Source: Astrothelium macrocarpum
Taxonomy: Eukaryota > Ascomycota > Dothideomycetes > Trypetheliales > Trypetheliaceae
Assembly (NCBI GenBank): GCA_021030915.1
Contig: JAGEMR010000016.1
Coordinates: 248,001-312,000 of the forward strand
DNA: 64,000 nt
Direction: 5' to 3'
Shown: piece by piece, positions 22,622 through 33,241 of the stretch
How positions within the stretch are numbered: the stretch's first letter is position 1
Layout: every line of letters starts with the position of its first letter
Notes under the pieces: model-generated
What the model saw: the letters and a program-made list of their open reading frames with translations, nothing else
Databases searched by the model: none
Told to the model about the DNA's origin: nothing
Translations under genes and position numbers: made by a program

Positions 22622-23701
22622 TCATATAACCTTCGCCTTGCTTTTCAAAACCTTTTCCAATATCCCGCCAAACTCCTCGTAACTTATCCTCCCCTTCCCA
22701 TCCTCCCCACCCACCTCCTCCAAAGCCCTCTCATACGCCTCCTTCATATCCTCCTCCCTCACTCTAACCACATACCTCTTCCCCTCACCACCCGTAATCA
22801 TCGTAACCACCCTCCCCTCGCCCACCTTCCTAACCCCCACCATCCCACTCCCCCTCACCAACCTCCCCGCCCACTCCACGCCATCCACATCCCCACCACC
22901 GCCATACCCCACCCGTCTCGCCACCTCTCCCAGCTCCACCATCCTCCCAACCTCCACCCCCTCCCTCACAACCCTCACACACTCCTCCCTCCGCCTCGCC
23001 TCCTCCTCCCTCCCCCTCCTCTCCCGCTCCCTTCGCGCCTCGACCTCTCCCCGCCTTCGCTCCTCAATCTCCAACTCCGCAACTGCGCGCCGCCGCTTCT
23101 CCTCGAACAGCGCGGCCTCGCGCTCCTCGGCGTCGCGGGCGTCTGCTGCTCGCTGGGCGTCGCCTTGTGCTCGCTGGAACTCGTGGTATGCGCGGCGTTG
23201 GTCGCGGCGCGCGAGGGAGCGGGCTTTCTTGGCGCCGACGGCGCGTTGGGCGCGTGTGGGGTTGGCGGGGCCGCCCTGGGGGACGTTGGGGTCGAGAGGA
23301 GGAGGTGGGGGGTTGTTTTCGTTCGGGGCGGGTGCGGCGATGAGCTCAGGTTCGGAGGTGTCGTCTTCTAGGTCGGAAGGTTCGTCGATGTTGGGTTCGG
23401 GGTCGGGGTTTGGGTCGTCTGTGGGCTGAAGAGCTGGTTCGGGCGGAGGATGGCGAGGTTCGGGTTGGATTGTATCAGAGGGAACATCTTGATTAGGGTG
23501 TTGTATTGAGGAAGAGTCATATTGAGGAGTATTGAATCGGCGCTGGAGATATTGTTGGATTGAAGGACCAAAGTAAAGGATTGTGCAGAGGATCAAGGTA
23601 TGGACTAGTTCTTGTAGTAAAGGCGTACCAGGCGTCGTGAAGGGCAGAAGGCGGTTAATGAAGGATTGGAGGAGACGTAGAGGAGCGAGAAAGCTTGCCA
23701 T
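22622..23701 (-). CDS. uncharacterised protein: N-terminal membrane helix plus Arg/Glu-rich coiled coil
   Basis: Single exon, 359 aa from the ATG at 23701; the open frame runs further upstream but would overlap the neighbouring promoter. The N-terminal region has a hydrophobic helix (LVHTLILCTILYFGPSIQQYL, about residues 32-52). It is followed by a Pro/Asp/Glu-rich disordered part (about 55-150), a long charged coiled coil rich in AEERE and ERRRRE patterns (about 160-250), and a compact C-terminal domain (about 250-350) with a V-R-V-G-Y, GRLVRGSGMVGVR and GRVVTMITG pattern. The layout recalls ER-anchored coiled-coil adaptors such as DDRGK proteins, but I do not claim homology. It is divergent from RPS5, with 235 bp between the two start codons. 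Confidence 0.75.
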   Translation of the reverse strand: MASFLAPLRLLQSFINRLLPFTTPGTPLLQELVHTLILCTILYFGPSIQQYLQRRFNTPQYDSSSIQHPNQDVPSDTIQPEPRHPPPEPALQPTDDPNPDPEPNIDEPSDLEDDTSEPELIAAPAPNENNPPPPPLDPNVPQGGPANPTRAQRAVGAKKARSLARRDQRRAYHEFQRAQGDAQRAADARDAEEREAALFEEKRRRAVAELEIEERRRGEVEARRERERRGREEEARRREECVRVVREGVEVGRMVELGEVARRVGYGGGGDVDGVEWAGRLVRGSGMVGVRKVGEGRVVTMITGGEGKRYVVRVREEDMKEAYERALEEVGGEDGKGRISYEEFGGILEKVLKSKAKVI

Positions 23702-23936
23702 GCTGGCGAATTCTGACAGAGAATTTGGAAAACTAGAAGATTGGGTATTGGTGGCGCTACATTTTTTAGCGATGGGTTTTGACAGAGTGATCTCATTGTG
23801 AAGCTCCGTAGGGCTGAACGCGCTCGCTCCGCCAAACAATCCGCCCGCGCACACACTCGGCAATATCCGCCCTGTCCAATTTACCACCACTGACCTCCGC
23901 ATCTACCAGATAATCGCCTTTCACAAATTATCCAAC
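23702..23936. promoter_or_regulatory. bidirectional promoter between coiled-coil gene and RPS5
   Basis: Only 235 bp separate the two divergent start codons, so both genes very likely share this regulatory DNA. No specific motif was assigned. Confidence 0.55.
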
Positions 23937-24777
23937 ATGGCGGACGACAACGGCGACGATGTCCAGGAGGTCAGCACCGGAGGCGTTCCCATTCTTCCCA
24001 AGGAAATCACGGAGCAACAAGGCCAGGTGAAATTATTCAACAAGTGGACATATGAAGATGTGGAAATCAGAGATATATCACTCACGTATGCCCATCCTCT
24101 TATGTTTCGAAGTTTGAAGGATTCCCTCGTTTCAATGGGAATGGCGGATTGTTTTCAAGCACAAATGGACTAATGAACGTCTACCATAGCGACTATATCC
24201 AAATCCGAACACCAGTCTACATTTCACACTCCGCTGGACGTTACGCTGTCAAGCGCTTCCGCAAGGCTCAATGCCCCATCATCGAGCGATTGACCAACTC
24301 ACTAATGATGAACGGACGAAACAACGGCAAGAAGCTCATGGCTGTCCGCATCGTTGCCCATTCGTTCGAAATCGTGCGTACAATCGTTTCCCATAATTCC
24401 CATCCAGACCCAACGCTGAAAATCCTGGATAAGAAATTGCTAATTTCACTTTGCTCTAGATTCACATCATGACCGATCAAAATCCTATTCAAGTAGCCGT
24501 CGATGCCATCGTCAACTGTGGACCTCGCGAAGATAGCACGCGAATTGGTTCTGCGGGAACTGTGCGTCGTCAGGCCGTCGATGTATCTCCTCTACGTCGT
24601 GTCAATCAAGCGATTGCCCTCCTCACCATCGGTGCTCGTGAAGCCTCATTCCGAAATGTCAAGAGTATTGCAGAGTGTTTGGCAGAAGAGTTGATCAACG
24701 CCGCAAAGGGGAGCAGTAACTCGTATGCAATCAAGAAAAAGGATGAGTTGGAGCGTGTGGCTAAGAGTAATCGGTAA
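23937..24777 (+). CDS. 40S ribosomal protein S5 (uS7)
   Basis: Exons 23937..24085, 24190..24373 and 24460..24777, 216 aa. Introns are 104 nt (GTATGC..TAG) and 86 nt (GTGCGT..TAG). The protein closely follows yeast Rps5: VKLFNKWTYEDVEI, ISLTDYIQI, HSAGRYAVKRFRKAQCPIIE, LTNSLMMNGRNNGKK, IMTDQNPIQVAVDAI, RRQAVDVSPLRRVNQAIALL and the invariant C-terminus KKKDELERVAKSNR. It sits in the head of the small subunit at the exit channel and contacts mRNA near the E site. Length lies between human (204) and yeast (225). Confidence 0.98.
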
Positions 24778-25216
24778 AGCGATGGCATTGGAGGGGATGA
24801 GGAAATGGATCATGGAGTTCTTCATGCTCAAAGCATTGTGAGTTCTTTGGCAGCTGATATAATTAGCTACGGTATAGTAGCAATCAATGGCATTTGCTTT
24901 CCGTTATCTTGGTCCTTTGGAAGGAAACGTTCAATTTTGAAACTTTGAATATTGAATGATAATTAATGTGTAAACCCAACTAGACACTAGAAGCTAACTA
25001 GCAGATACATGAACGCGGTCGGATCCAAGTCAGTCTCACGAACCTTTCTCGACCACACCACGCACCCTGCACATGCACATCGCTAAAACGCTTATGTACC
25101 AACAAACCTCCCAAACAACGTCCTCGAATCCAAAACAAGAATATTCCAATCAAAAATATACAACCCATTCTGACCACCTCATCACCGCTTTACAACCTCT
25201 TTCCCTCCAATCCCCA
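24778..25216. other. intergenic between convergent genes
   Basis: 3' flanks of RPS5 (plus) and the coiled-coil gene (minus). No gene seen. Confidence 0.6.
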
Positions 25217-27361
25217 TCACGCAACCACCTTCTTCCCCCGACTCGCACTCCTCCCCACCATCCGCCCAACATTCACCCTCCCCACACTCGCGGCCCCCAA
25301 AGCCGGCGCGCTGATATCCCGCCTCTCGGCATCCACCAGCGCCTTCCGCGGCGTCTGCTTGCCCTCGGCAAAGCTCCGTGCGCGTCCGCGCCGCTGGCGG
25401 ATCGCCTCGAGCGCAGCGGCGCGATCGATCGTCGCCGGCGCAATCGGGTGGCCGTTCTCGTCGAGCGTGTTGGCGTTCGGGTTGCTGGAGACCGGGGTGT
25501 AGGGGGCTTGGTGCGTGGGTGGGAGCGCGGGGAGCGCGATCGTGTGGGCGGAGGGGGAGGGCGTGAGGGCTGGTGAGAAGGGCGCGGTGGTGGGGTGCGG
25601 TTGGGGTGTGAAGTGGACGGGGATGGTGGTGGTGGTGTGGATTTCGTGGAGGTGCGGGGTGCTGGGCGTGAAGGGTGTGGAGGGGGAGGGCGAGTCTGAA
25701 GGTGATGGAGGAGCTTGTGAGGGCGATTCGGCTGGTGGTGTTGAAGGCCTGGGTGGGCTTTGATTGGTCTGGTTTTGGGGCTCGTGGGTGTCGTCTGGGA
25801 CAGATTTGTCTGGTGGTGGGGTTTGAGGTATGAGAGTTGGTTCGTCGGGTACGATGGTTGTATCTTCGTGGGTTTGTGAAGGAGGAGGATATGCGGGTGT
25901 TGTGGATCGCGCAAAACGAGACTCCTCTGATTCGACTTTTTGTACATCTTCTACCACCGATAGTGTTGTTGCAATTGTCGATTCCGCTTCTAGCTCGATT
26001 TTGTGAAATGTGCCTGAGTTTGGAGAGAAACTCATTCTCGCGCTTGGGTCTTGGGCATCTGCGTCGATATCCATACCATCTTCCGGCTCCGGCAGATCAA
26101 TTTGTGAAACATGCTGTTCAACAGGTTCATCATTCATAACCACATCCTGGTTTGTCTGTTCCGCCTCCGCATTGGCTTTTTCTGTAGTCGAACGCAATTT
26201 TCTGGTTCTCGAGACAAACTTGATATCATGAACATATTTGGATCCTTTTCTCTCAGCGACTCTGCAAGAACAGCGCTCAAATTGGCACTCAATCTTCATG
26301 AACTCGATAGTATCTTCTGCTCTCATTCGTCTGGTCCTCTCTTTGGCAAGATCCTCTTGGAAATTCTTAAATTCGATGGCTTTCTGCGGCGATACGTTCT
26401 CCTTGTCTTCGCTGAAATCAATGACTCTTCTTTTTGCAGGAGACTTTTTCGGAGACGCAAATTCATCGTCTTCAGCGTCCTTGCTGGTTGGCAGAGCAAT
26501 TCGCCCTTCTGCTGCAACTCTTGCTATCTCTTCTTCCTTGAGACTCGTTTTCAAAGCATCTCGCTCCTCTTCTATCACCTTCACGCGCTCTTGTGTCTTT
26601 GTAAGCTCTTCCTGTAGACCGACGAGTTTATACTCTGCTTTGAATGCGTCTTGCTCTCTTTGCGTCGCTTTCGCTTTCTCAATGTCGGTATTGACGTGTG
26701 CAGCATTGAGCTGTTTCCGGCACATTTTGAGTTCTTCTTGAGCTTTTACAAGAAATGACTCGGATTTGTATTGATCTTTGCGAGCCTTACGAATTTCCTT
26801 TTCGTATATACCTTGAGCGTGTGCGTGCGTCTCTTCCCGACGGACTTTCTCTTCCTGCAGTGATTGGCAATAACGTTAGCACAGTAGTCTCGCACCACCA
26901 ATAGATCTCTTCGAAAGTGTAGTGATGAAACGTACTGTTAGAGACTCGATCCTCTTTGCCATTCTTCTTTCACGATCCCGTCCCTCGACGCCCTCCTTTT
27001 GCATTTTTCTGAGCTCTTCTCTTAATTTTTCCACTTTCGCTTCCGCCTGCTCTCGTGCCACTTCTGCTTTTCTCAGAATGATTTCATCTCGTCTTCGCAT
27101 TTCGGCATGATCGTTAATTTGGAGACTATTGAAGCGAGCGACCATGCCTTGTACGTCAGAGCTAGTGCGAATATGCGATGGTCTAGTAGGCGTCCAAGCT
27201 GGAAGCGAGGGCAATGACGGAGACTGTGGGATCCGAGGATCCATTGTTAGGGAAGGTTTAGTATCATGTCCATAGGGTGGGCGCGTCCCGTTCACGCGTT
27301 CGGGTGATAGGGGAAATAACGGTGTTCCGGGTGATTGAGGAAAAAAAGTCGGCGGATCCAT
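25217..27361 (-). CDS. conserved Pezizomycotina coiled-coil protein, function unknown
   Basis: Exons complement(25217..26854, 26936..27361), 687 aa. The 81-nt intron has donor GTACGT and acceptor CTGCAG, and the join continues the coiled coil (ESLT-EEKVRREETHAHAQ). Order: a Pro-rich N-terminus (about residues 1-70) with SP sites; a long coiled coil (about 75-310); a basic patch with ASPKKSPAKRR; a conserved cysteine-containing block (MKIECQFERCSCRVAERKG, about 360) followed by YVHD; then a Pro/Thr/Ser-rich disordered region; and a basic C-terminus with AALEAIRQRRGRARSFAEG. The many SP/TP sites suggest cyclin-dependent phosphorylation. A spindle, septum or nuclear scaffold role is possible but not shown. 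Confidence 0.85.
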
Positions 27362-27778
27362 TATGAGATCCTCTCCAACAATTTTTTGGAGGTGTGGAAT
27401 AGAAACTGGGATTCAATTGCAGTTCTTGCAGGGAAGAGGTGGCAGTAGCACAAGAGTCGCGATGTTTGGGCCTGTGCTGCCAGGACGACCAAGGCCGAGC
27501 GGAAAACCTCCGTCATTGGTTTTGCTCCTTCAACTTCTGTACCTCCAAATCTCTGTGACCAAGTCTATACATTTACAGCATAATGGCAGCAAAATTATCC
27601 CAGCGATTGAAGTTCCGTCATATTGATCACAGTGATCATTGTTGGTTACATTTGTGATAGCTACAATCTACAATACACGCTTTTTCGCTACATCTGCTCT
27701 GCATCCCCTTGTCCAATTAATCCAGTAAATCGCGATTCGAGAACCCTGAAAACGGCGATGCCCATAATTTTTTGGCCA
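27362..27778. other. intergenic between two minus-strand genes
   Basis: Contains the promoter of the coiled-coil gene and the 3' flank of the hydrolase gene. No gene seen. Confidence 0.55.
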
Positions 27779-28853
27779 TCAATATATCGGCGGCGTCTGC
27801 AATGTTACTTGGTTGTTGAGGTAGGCAAGATTCACAGCCGGAACACTACTATTATCTTGTCCAAAGAACTGTAGAATGCGGGCCGCAAGCCAATTTGGAT
27901 TTTCGTCCGCTATCAAATCATTAGCGGAGTTCTATTAGATAAATCTAAAATGATAGGTGCTCACCAATCCAATGGCCTGCATGTGGTACGACATCTACCG
28001 TCAAGTCCGAAGCGATAGGTCCAAACGAGCTTTGTAACAGCGTGCGCGAACCAAGACTTGCTTCTCCTCCCAATACGAGGACAGGCATACTCAAAGGTCG
28101 AGACTTTAAAGTTGCGTTGAAAAACGACGCATCCTTGTACGTGTTCGGATTGGAAAATAATTCGAAACCGCTTCTTAAAAACCCTGGCTTACTGATACTA
28201 GTGGCGTATCTATTTAATAGGTCTTGGCTGACTGCTTCACCGCCGCTGTAACTGCTGTGGAAGAAATACCAGCTGAGCATTTCCCTCTCACGTCCCTGAA
28301 CAAAATATTGTGCCGCATCAGGTACACTGAAAAATGCCAGTTGCCAGTTGCTGTATAAGTTCCAGGTCGGCGCTGGATCTAGTCCTAAGTCGTAGCCGAA
28401 TCCTGGAAGTGTGTATTCACTTAAGCCCACGAGCGAGAATGTCAAATTATCACGGTATTTGGCAACCAGCGCAGACACGACTCCTGTACCTTTGTCATGG
28501 CCGAACACAAAGGTCGTGTTAATATGGAGGTATTGGAGAAGAGCATAGATATCATCGGAGCAGGATTCCGCGTCAAAAGCGTAGTTGGCTGGGATTCCGC
28601 TGTCGCCCATTCCACGCAAGTCGGGCGCAATGACAGTATAGGTTTGAGCAAGGATAGGTCCAACATAATACCAGGTAAGCGAATGCTCAGGAAATCCATG
28701 GACAAGCACGAGGGGTGGACCAGTTCCTGCGTATCGAGCATGAATGCTCACGTTTCCCGTATCGATACGTAGATGGGCCCAGTCATCAAAAGGCACAATT
28801 TCCGCCAAGGAGAGCTGCAAGAAAGTGTAGAAGAGAATGGCGTACAAATTCAT
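27779..28853 (-). CDS. secreted epoxide-hydrolase-like alpha/beta hydrolase
   Basis: Exons complement(27779..27909, 27965..28853), 339 aa. The 55-nt intron has donor GTGAGC and acceptor TAG and splits the catalytic-His motif region (HAGHWI-ADENPNWLAARI). The start is the ATG at 28853, giving a signal peptide (MNLYAILFYTFLQLSLAEI). Fold markers: oxyanion-hole HGFPEH, PDLRGMGDS, and a nucleophile elbow GHDKG with D120. Aspartate at this position is characteristic of epoxide hydrolases and haloalkane dehalogenases rather than Ser esterases. The catalytic His is in AGHW (about H294). Substrate is unknown; detoxification of epoxides or secondary metabolism are possibilities. Confidence 0.9.
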
Positions 28854-29772
28854 TATTGAAAAATTTCGAAGATCTCTTGGTTGCAATGACGAGCTTTCAC
28901 ACTGGATAGATTACTCTTGTAACTTGTCATTTATTATCTAGAGATGACAGGCCCTTTAATAGAACACCTAGAATAAAGGTCATCAACCAATTCGACTTGC
29001 AGTGTAGCGTAGACCGGTTCTTGATTACTTCCGGTGATTAAATCATAGCCAAAGCAGCGGTACGACCGATGACGGTGCTTGCCCATCTTGGGCATCCTAG
29101 GTACTATCTACCCTGATCAGTCATATATTTTGTGGATCAAGACCTACAAATCTACCGGTGCCCCATTTTTTGGCATTCCATTTGCTTATTAACTACCAAA
29201 AGCGGACTTAAGGGACCTGATGCTTCCGTAAGAATGTCTAAAGCGGCGCTTAAAACTAAAAGCGGCCAGAAAGCTAAATCAGAATTTGCTCAGCAGAAGG
29301 AGTTTAGGAGCGTTGCCATTCTCGAACGCTTGCGTGAATTGGACTGGCTGGATAGCTTTGTTGTGGTGATAGGTTGATGTTCGTTTTGCTTGACGATTTC
29401 TCGGAGATCGTAGCCTATGAGGTGCGTGCTGTGGAGTCGCTCCAAACTCGTTTCCATTGTTTCAAGCACACGACATAAAGCTCGATTGTAGAAGGAACTT
29501 GTACTTTTTGTATACGCTAACCCGTTCTGAAGCTGTCTGTCTTTGATTGGACTTGATTGTGAGCCTCGTGTCTGAGAAGTTCTTTATCTGGTGCTTGCAA
29601 TCAGAAGCAATTCTGACGTGCCTCCAGGGTCCCAAGCTGAAGCAACAGGGATCAAGGCCTCTTTGTTCCACCAGGAACACCCACGTCTTCCCTGTATCCG
29701 ACCAATTCCTTGTCAGTCACTGCAGACGTGCTTTGTAACCAAACGCTGTATTTTTAAACAGTCTCGTCCAAC
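28854..29772. other. intergenic between divergent genes
   Basis: Promoters of the hydrolase (minus) and the 2EXR/F-box-like gene (plus). Short frames such as 29132..29377 have no recognisable content. Confidence 0.5.
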
Positions 29773-30573
29773 ATGGAGTCTGTCCTCTCCACACGATCCA
29801 TGTCGTACCTATCCACCGCCGACGCCCTTCAAACGCCATCACAAGAAGTCCCTCCGGTTCCTCCAATCCACAGCGACAGCACCAAAGCCACACCAGACTA
29901 CCATGAACCTTCACCTCTCCTCCGTCTCCCTCGCGAGCTCCGCGACCGCGTCTACAGCTTCGCCCTCACCTCCGCCCAACCCTTCATCTGGCCCAGCGAG
30001 CACTCCAACCACGGCCTAATCCCGGCCCTCCTCGCCGTCTCCAAGCAAATCTACGCCGAAGCCGTGCCCATCCTCTACACCGCCAACAAATTCATGTTCT
30101 CGCACCCGTCCGACGCCAACATGTTTGTGCACATCATGGCAGAGCGGCACGCGGGCACCATCACCAACATCTGCCTGCGCGTGCGCGACCGCGACCTGCG
30201 GCTGTGGACGGCGTACCTGGGCTCGACGTCCAAGAGCCGCAGCCTGGGCGCCGACATGCCGCAGCTGCGCATGCTGTGGATCTTCTTTCGCAGCACGGCG
30301 TGGAACCACCTCAGCGACCCCGTCGAGAACTTCCGCAACTGGCAGTTCGAGCCCAAGCTGCGCGACCTGTGCATGAGCCTCGAGGCGCGCACCGCCGCCG
30401 AGGTGCGCGTCATCTGCTGCCATCGCGTGAATCGCGCGCATTTCGAGCATCTGAGGCAGGAGTATGCGAAGGAGTTGGTGGTCGATCCGGAGGGCGATGC
30501 GAGGAGTCAGTTTTTCAAGATTCGTGATGCTAATGTGGCGTTGGAGTTGAGTTGTCCAGAGCAAATTACGTAG
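29773..30573 (+). CDS. 2EXR/DUF7730-like (F-box-type N-terminus) protein
   Basis: Single exon, 266 aa. After a disordered N-terminus there is an F-box-like start helix, LLRLPRELRDRVYSFAL (about residues 48-64). It is followed by LLAVSKQIYAEAVPILYTANKFMF (about 86-110), the pattern common in fungal 2EXR/DUF7730 proteins. The coding sequence is strongly GC3-rich from 29,940 to 30,440 compared with its flanks, as expected for a genuine gene. Proteins of this class are numerous in filamentous fungi; a substrate-adaptor role in ubiquitination is suggested only by the F-box resemblance. Confidence 0.85.
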   Translation: MESVLSTRSMSYLSTADALQTPSQEVPPVPPIHSDSTKATPDYHEPSPLLRLPRELRDRVYSFALTSAQPFIWPSEHSNHGLIPALLAVSKQIYAEAVPILYTANKFMFSHPSDANMFVHIMAERHAGTITNICLRVRDRDLRLWTAYLGSTSKSRSLGADMPQLRMLWIFFRSTAWNHLSDPVENFRNWQFEPKLRDLCMSLEARTAAEVRVICCHRVNRAHFEHLRQEYAKELVVDPEGDARSQFFKIRDANVALELSCPEQIT

Positions 30574-31270
30574 ATGGGGGAGTTTATGATTTTGTAAGGT
30601 TAGGGCAGTATGAGTTTGGAGGCATAACGAGCGTCGTGGTCGGACATGGGCATGCACGGAAATGACAAGAAGATGACTATAACTAAGAATATGAGCATGA
30701 AATGTGGATGCGACAAGGGGATGTGCGTATAATTAGCACAACTCTGACCGGGTGTCACGGAACCGAATGTGGAATCTATAATCTCCGAAGACTTGAGCTC
30801 AACGCTTATGATGGTTTACCAAGCGATTGCTCTGTGTTATGCTAAAGCTATGGTATCAAAGCCAACGATGAATCGAAGATAGTCCGGGTCTATGAGCCAG
30901 GGCCACTGGAGCTTAGGAGGATCATTCAAGGGAAGAAGCACGTATTGGAATTATCATTCAACGCCGAACCTACTGATGTGACTGGAGTATAGCCAAATAC
31001 TGCATTAAATAGGTCAAAGTGTGGTCGGCCATTACGGTCGAATGATATTTAGTATTTTATTTCTACACTGGCGAGATCCGACACAGAATTGTCCCCCTAT
31101 ATAGTCTCATCGTCGTGACTTTGGGGTATAAATCCAGATAGTGAGTGATGAGACCGAAGATATGCATAACCTGCATCTCGATCGTCGCTAAATAAGCACA
31201 TCGGATCATTTTGATGGTCCATGAAGACGCTAGAAAAATAGAGAAAAAGAAAAAATTGGAAAAGTGGGTA
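30574..31270. other. intergenic between convergent genes
   Basis: 3' flanks of the 2EXR-like gene (plus) and the RGS receptor gene (minus). Nothing recognised. Confidence 0.55.
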
Positions 31271-33241
31271 TCATTTCTTGGGTTGATATTCAAAGTATCT
31301 GGCTTCAGGATCCGCAAAGCTTTCTAACGAGGATGTCTCGCTGTGATTGAGGTACCTATGAACTCGTTAGTATAACATTTTCCGGTATGAGATTTGGATG
31401 AAAAATTTCATCGACAAAGACGTACCGTTGCCATGTGTTTGTGAAGACCAGGTACTTTATGGACCGGTATGCCTCGTCAAAGACATTGATGCTGAAACCT
31501 TTCGGCACCAAGACCGGTTGGCCAAGCGTCGTCGATTCAATCTCAGTCGTTGGTAAGGCATATGCATCGGGTAGAGCGATCTTACCGTTCATCTCTGTGA
31601 CAAACGGTCTCAAATCGTCGAATGGGCAAATCTCGCTATGACCGGACGTGGGTGATTCGAGAGCACGATCAGAAATCCGAACTCCTCCGAAAATCTGCTT
31701 CAGCCTGTTGTAGATTTTGGATTCAACATTGATGTTGAAGGCCGCAGTGACATGATCAACACAGGAAAAGTAAATGTATGCCGCATCTTCAAACAACTCG
31801 AGACGTAGATCGTCGTTGGTAATGCCAGTGTTGGCAACAGCACGCCATTTGCGCTTAAAATCGCGGATAGCTTTGAGAAAGACAATGTTTTCGGCAGTGA
31901 ATTCGCGACGGGCAGCCCACTGGAGTAGTGGCTCAACGTTCTTCTCAAGGACGTTTTCCAGCGCACCCATGCTACGTTGCTTTTCGTTTAAACTATCCGT
32001 GGAGGTTGTGCTTTGATTATCGAGACTGAACCGCTTGAACAAAACACGTTCTCGGTGGGCGTCCCACAGAGGCAGGATGATGGAAGTGAGTTGGACTGTC
32101 CAGAGACCAGGTAGAAACCTATTTGCATGTTCAGCGTTGCTTTGCAAGTCGCTACTCGGAATATCTTACCAGAACGCCGCTGGTACATATTTGTCAAGAC
32201 TGGCTGCAGCAGAACTGTTGGAATATATGAAAGCCAGCCACATGGGTGTACCGAAAACGCTGCAAATTGTGAGCTCGAGAATCAGGCTGGCACTTGAGGC
32301 GTAGCATTTACCTCATCCCAATCGCAAGCCTTGTTTGCAAGGCCCAGTAATGAGTATCGTGGATATCGCGTGTCTTGAACAGAACATATGGACCAACGAC
32401 GAAGGTCCAGATCGCCTGCCACACTATGGTGGGAATCCATTCATAACCGCGACGACATGCTGCAGGGCCGACGTGGTTGGAAAAGAGCCCGTAGCTTGCA
32501 TGAAACCTATATGATCCGAAAAAGACTATCGAGGTCGTGATAATCTATGGGGAGACATTAGTTTTGGACATATTTGATAGACATGATAGATATGACAGCC
32601 AGGAAGATCAATGGAATCCGTAAAATTAAAGCCTCCACCTACCTGGACAACGAATGCTAGAATAATGGCGAGGTAGGTCTTCTGTAAAGAATCAAGTCGT
32701 TTCCAGCGAACGATCATTTGGTGCCGGCTGAACGACAAGTCTACATTGATGATCGCTCCGGGATTTCCGTGAACCAGAAAGCGTTGCCGTGTTGAGTAGG
32801 CATGCAGACGCATGTTGGCGGCTTAGCATTGTTAATGATGATACCTCTTGGAAGTTCTTTGGATATCTACCTTGAAAAAGCGCCAGCCCGAGAGGGAAGA
32901 CGACGCCTTGTAGACATGTTAGTAAGGTACAACAAAAACAATACAAACGATGTTGACCGACCCATGACCCAGAATTCTCCTCCGCATTTGAAAGCTCCAT
33001 TTTCAGGATAGATACAAAGAACGACCGCTGCATAGATGTGACAGAAGATGATGTAGAGGGAAGTAAGCTTCCATCCACGAATGCGAATAGCAGCTGTCTT
33101 GCGATGAAGGAATATGCCAACCAGTCCGGCCGCTATCGCAAGCGTATATAGAGCGAGGAACACAATGTAGAAAATACCAAGACCATCAAAATTGGCCCTG
33201 CCAGTATAATCAAGAACACGGGGTCTTAACGAAGACGCCAT
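31271..33241 (-). CDS. seven-transmembrane receptor with C-terminal RGS domain (GprK-like)
   Basis: Seven exons: complement(31271..31355, 31426..32118, 32170..32259, 32312..32544, 32643..32821, 32871..32906, 32962..33241), 531 aa. Six introns of 49-98 nt all keep frame; the last has a perfect ACTAAC branch. The most 5' donor (GTCGGT) is weak. The N-terminal half has seven hydrophobic segments, from GIFYIVFLALYTLAIAAGLV (about residues 22-45) to FLPGLWTVQLTSIILPLWD (about 275-295). The C-terminal half (about 305-515) is an RGS domain with ENVLEKNVEPLLQWAARR, ENIVFLKAIRDFKRKW and a final helix FDEAYRSIKYLVFTNTWQRYL. This order, receptor then RGS, is that of fungal class VI GPCRs (GprK), thought to couple sensing to G-alpha GTPase acceleration. 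The ligand is unknown. Confidence 0.9.
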
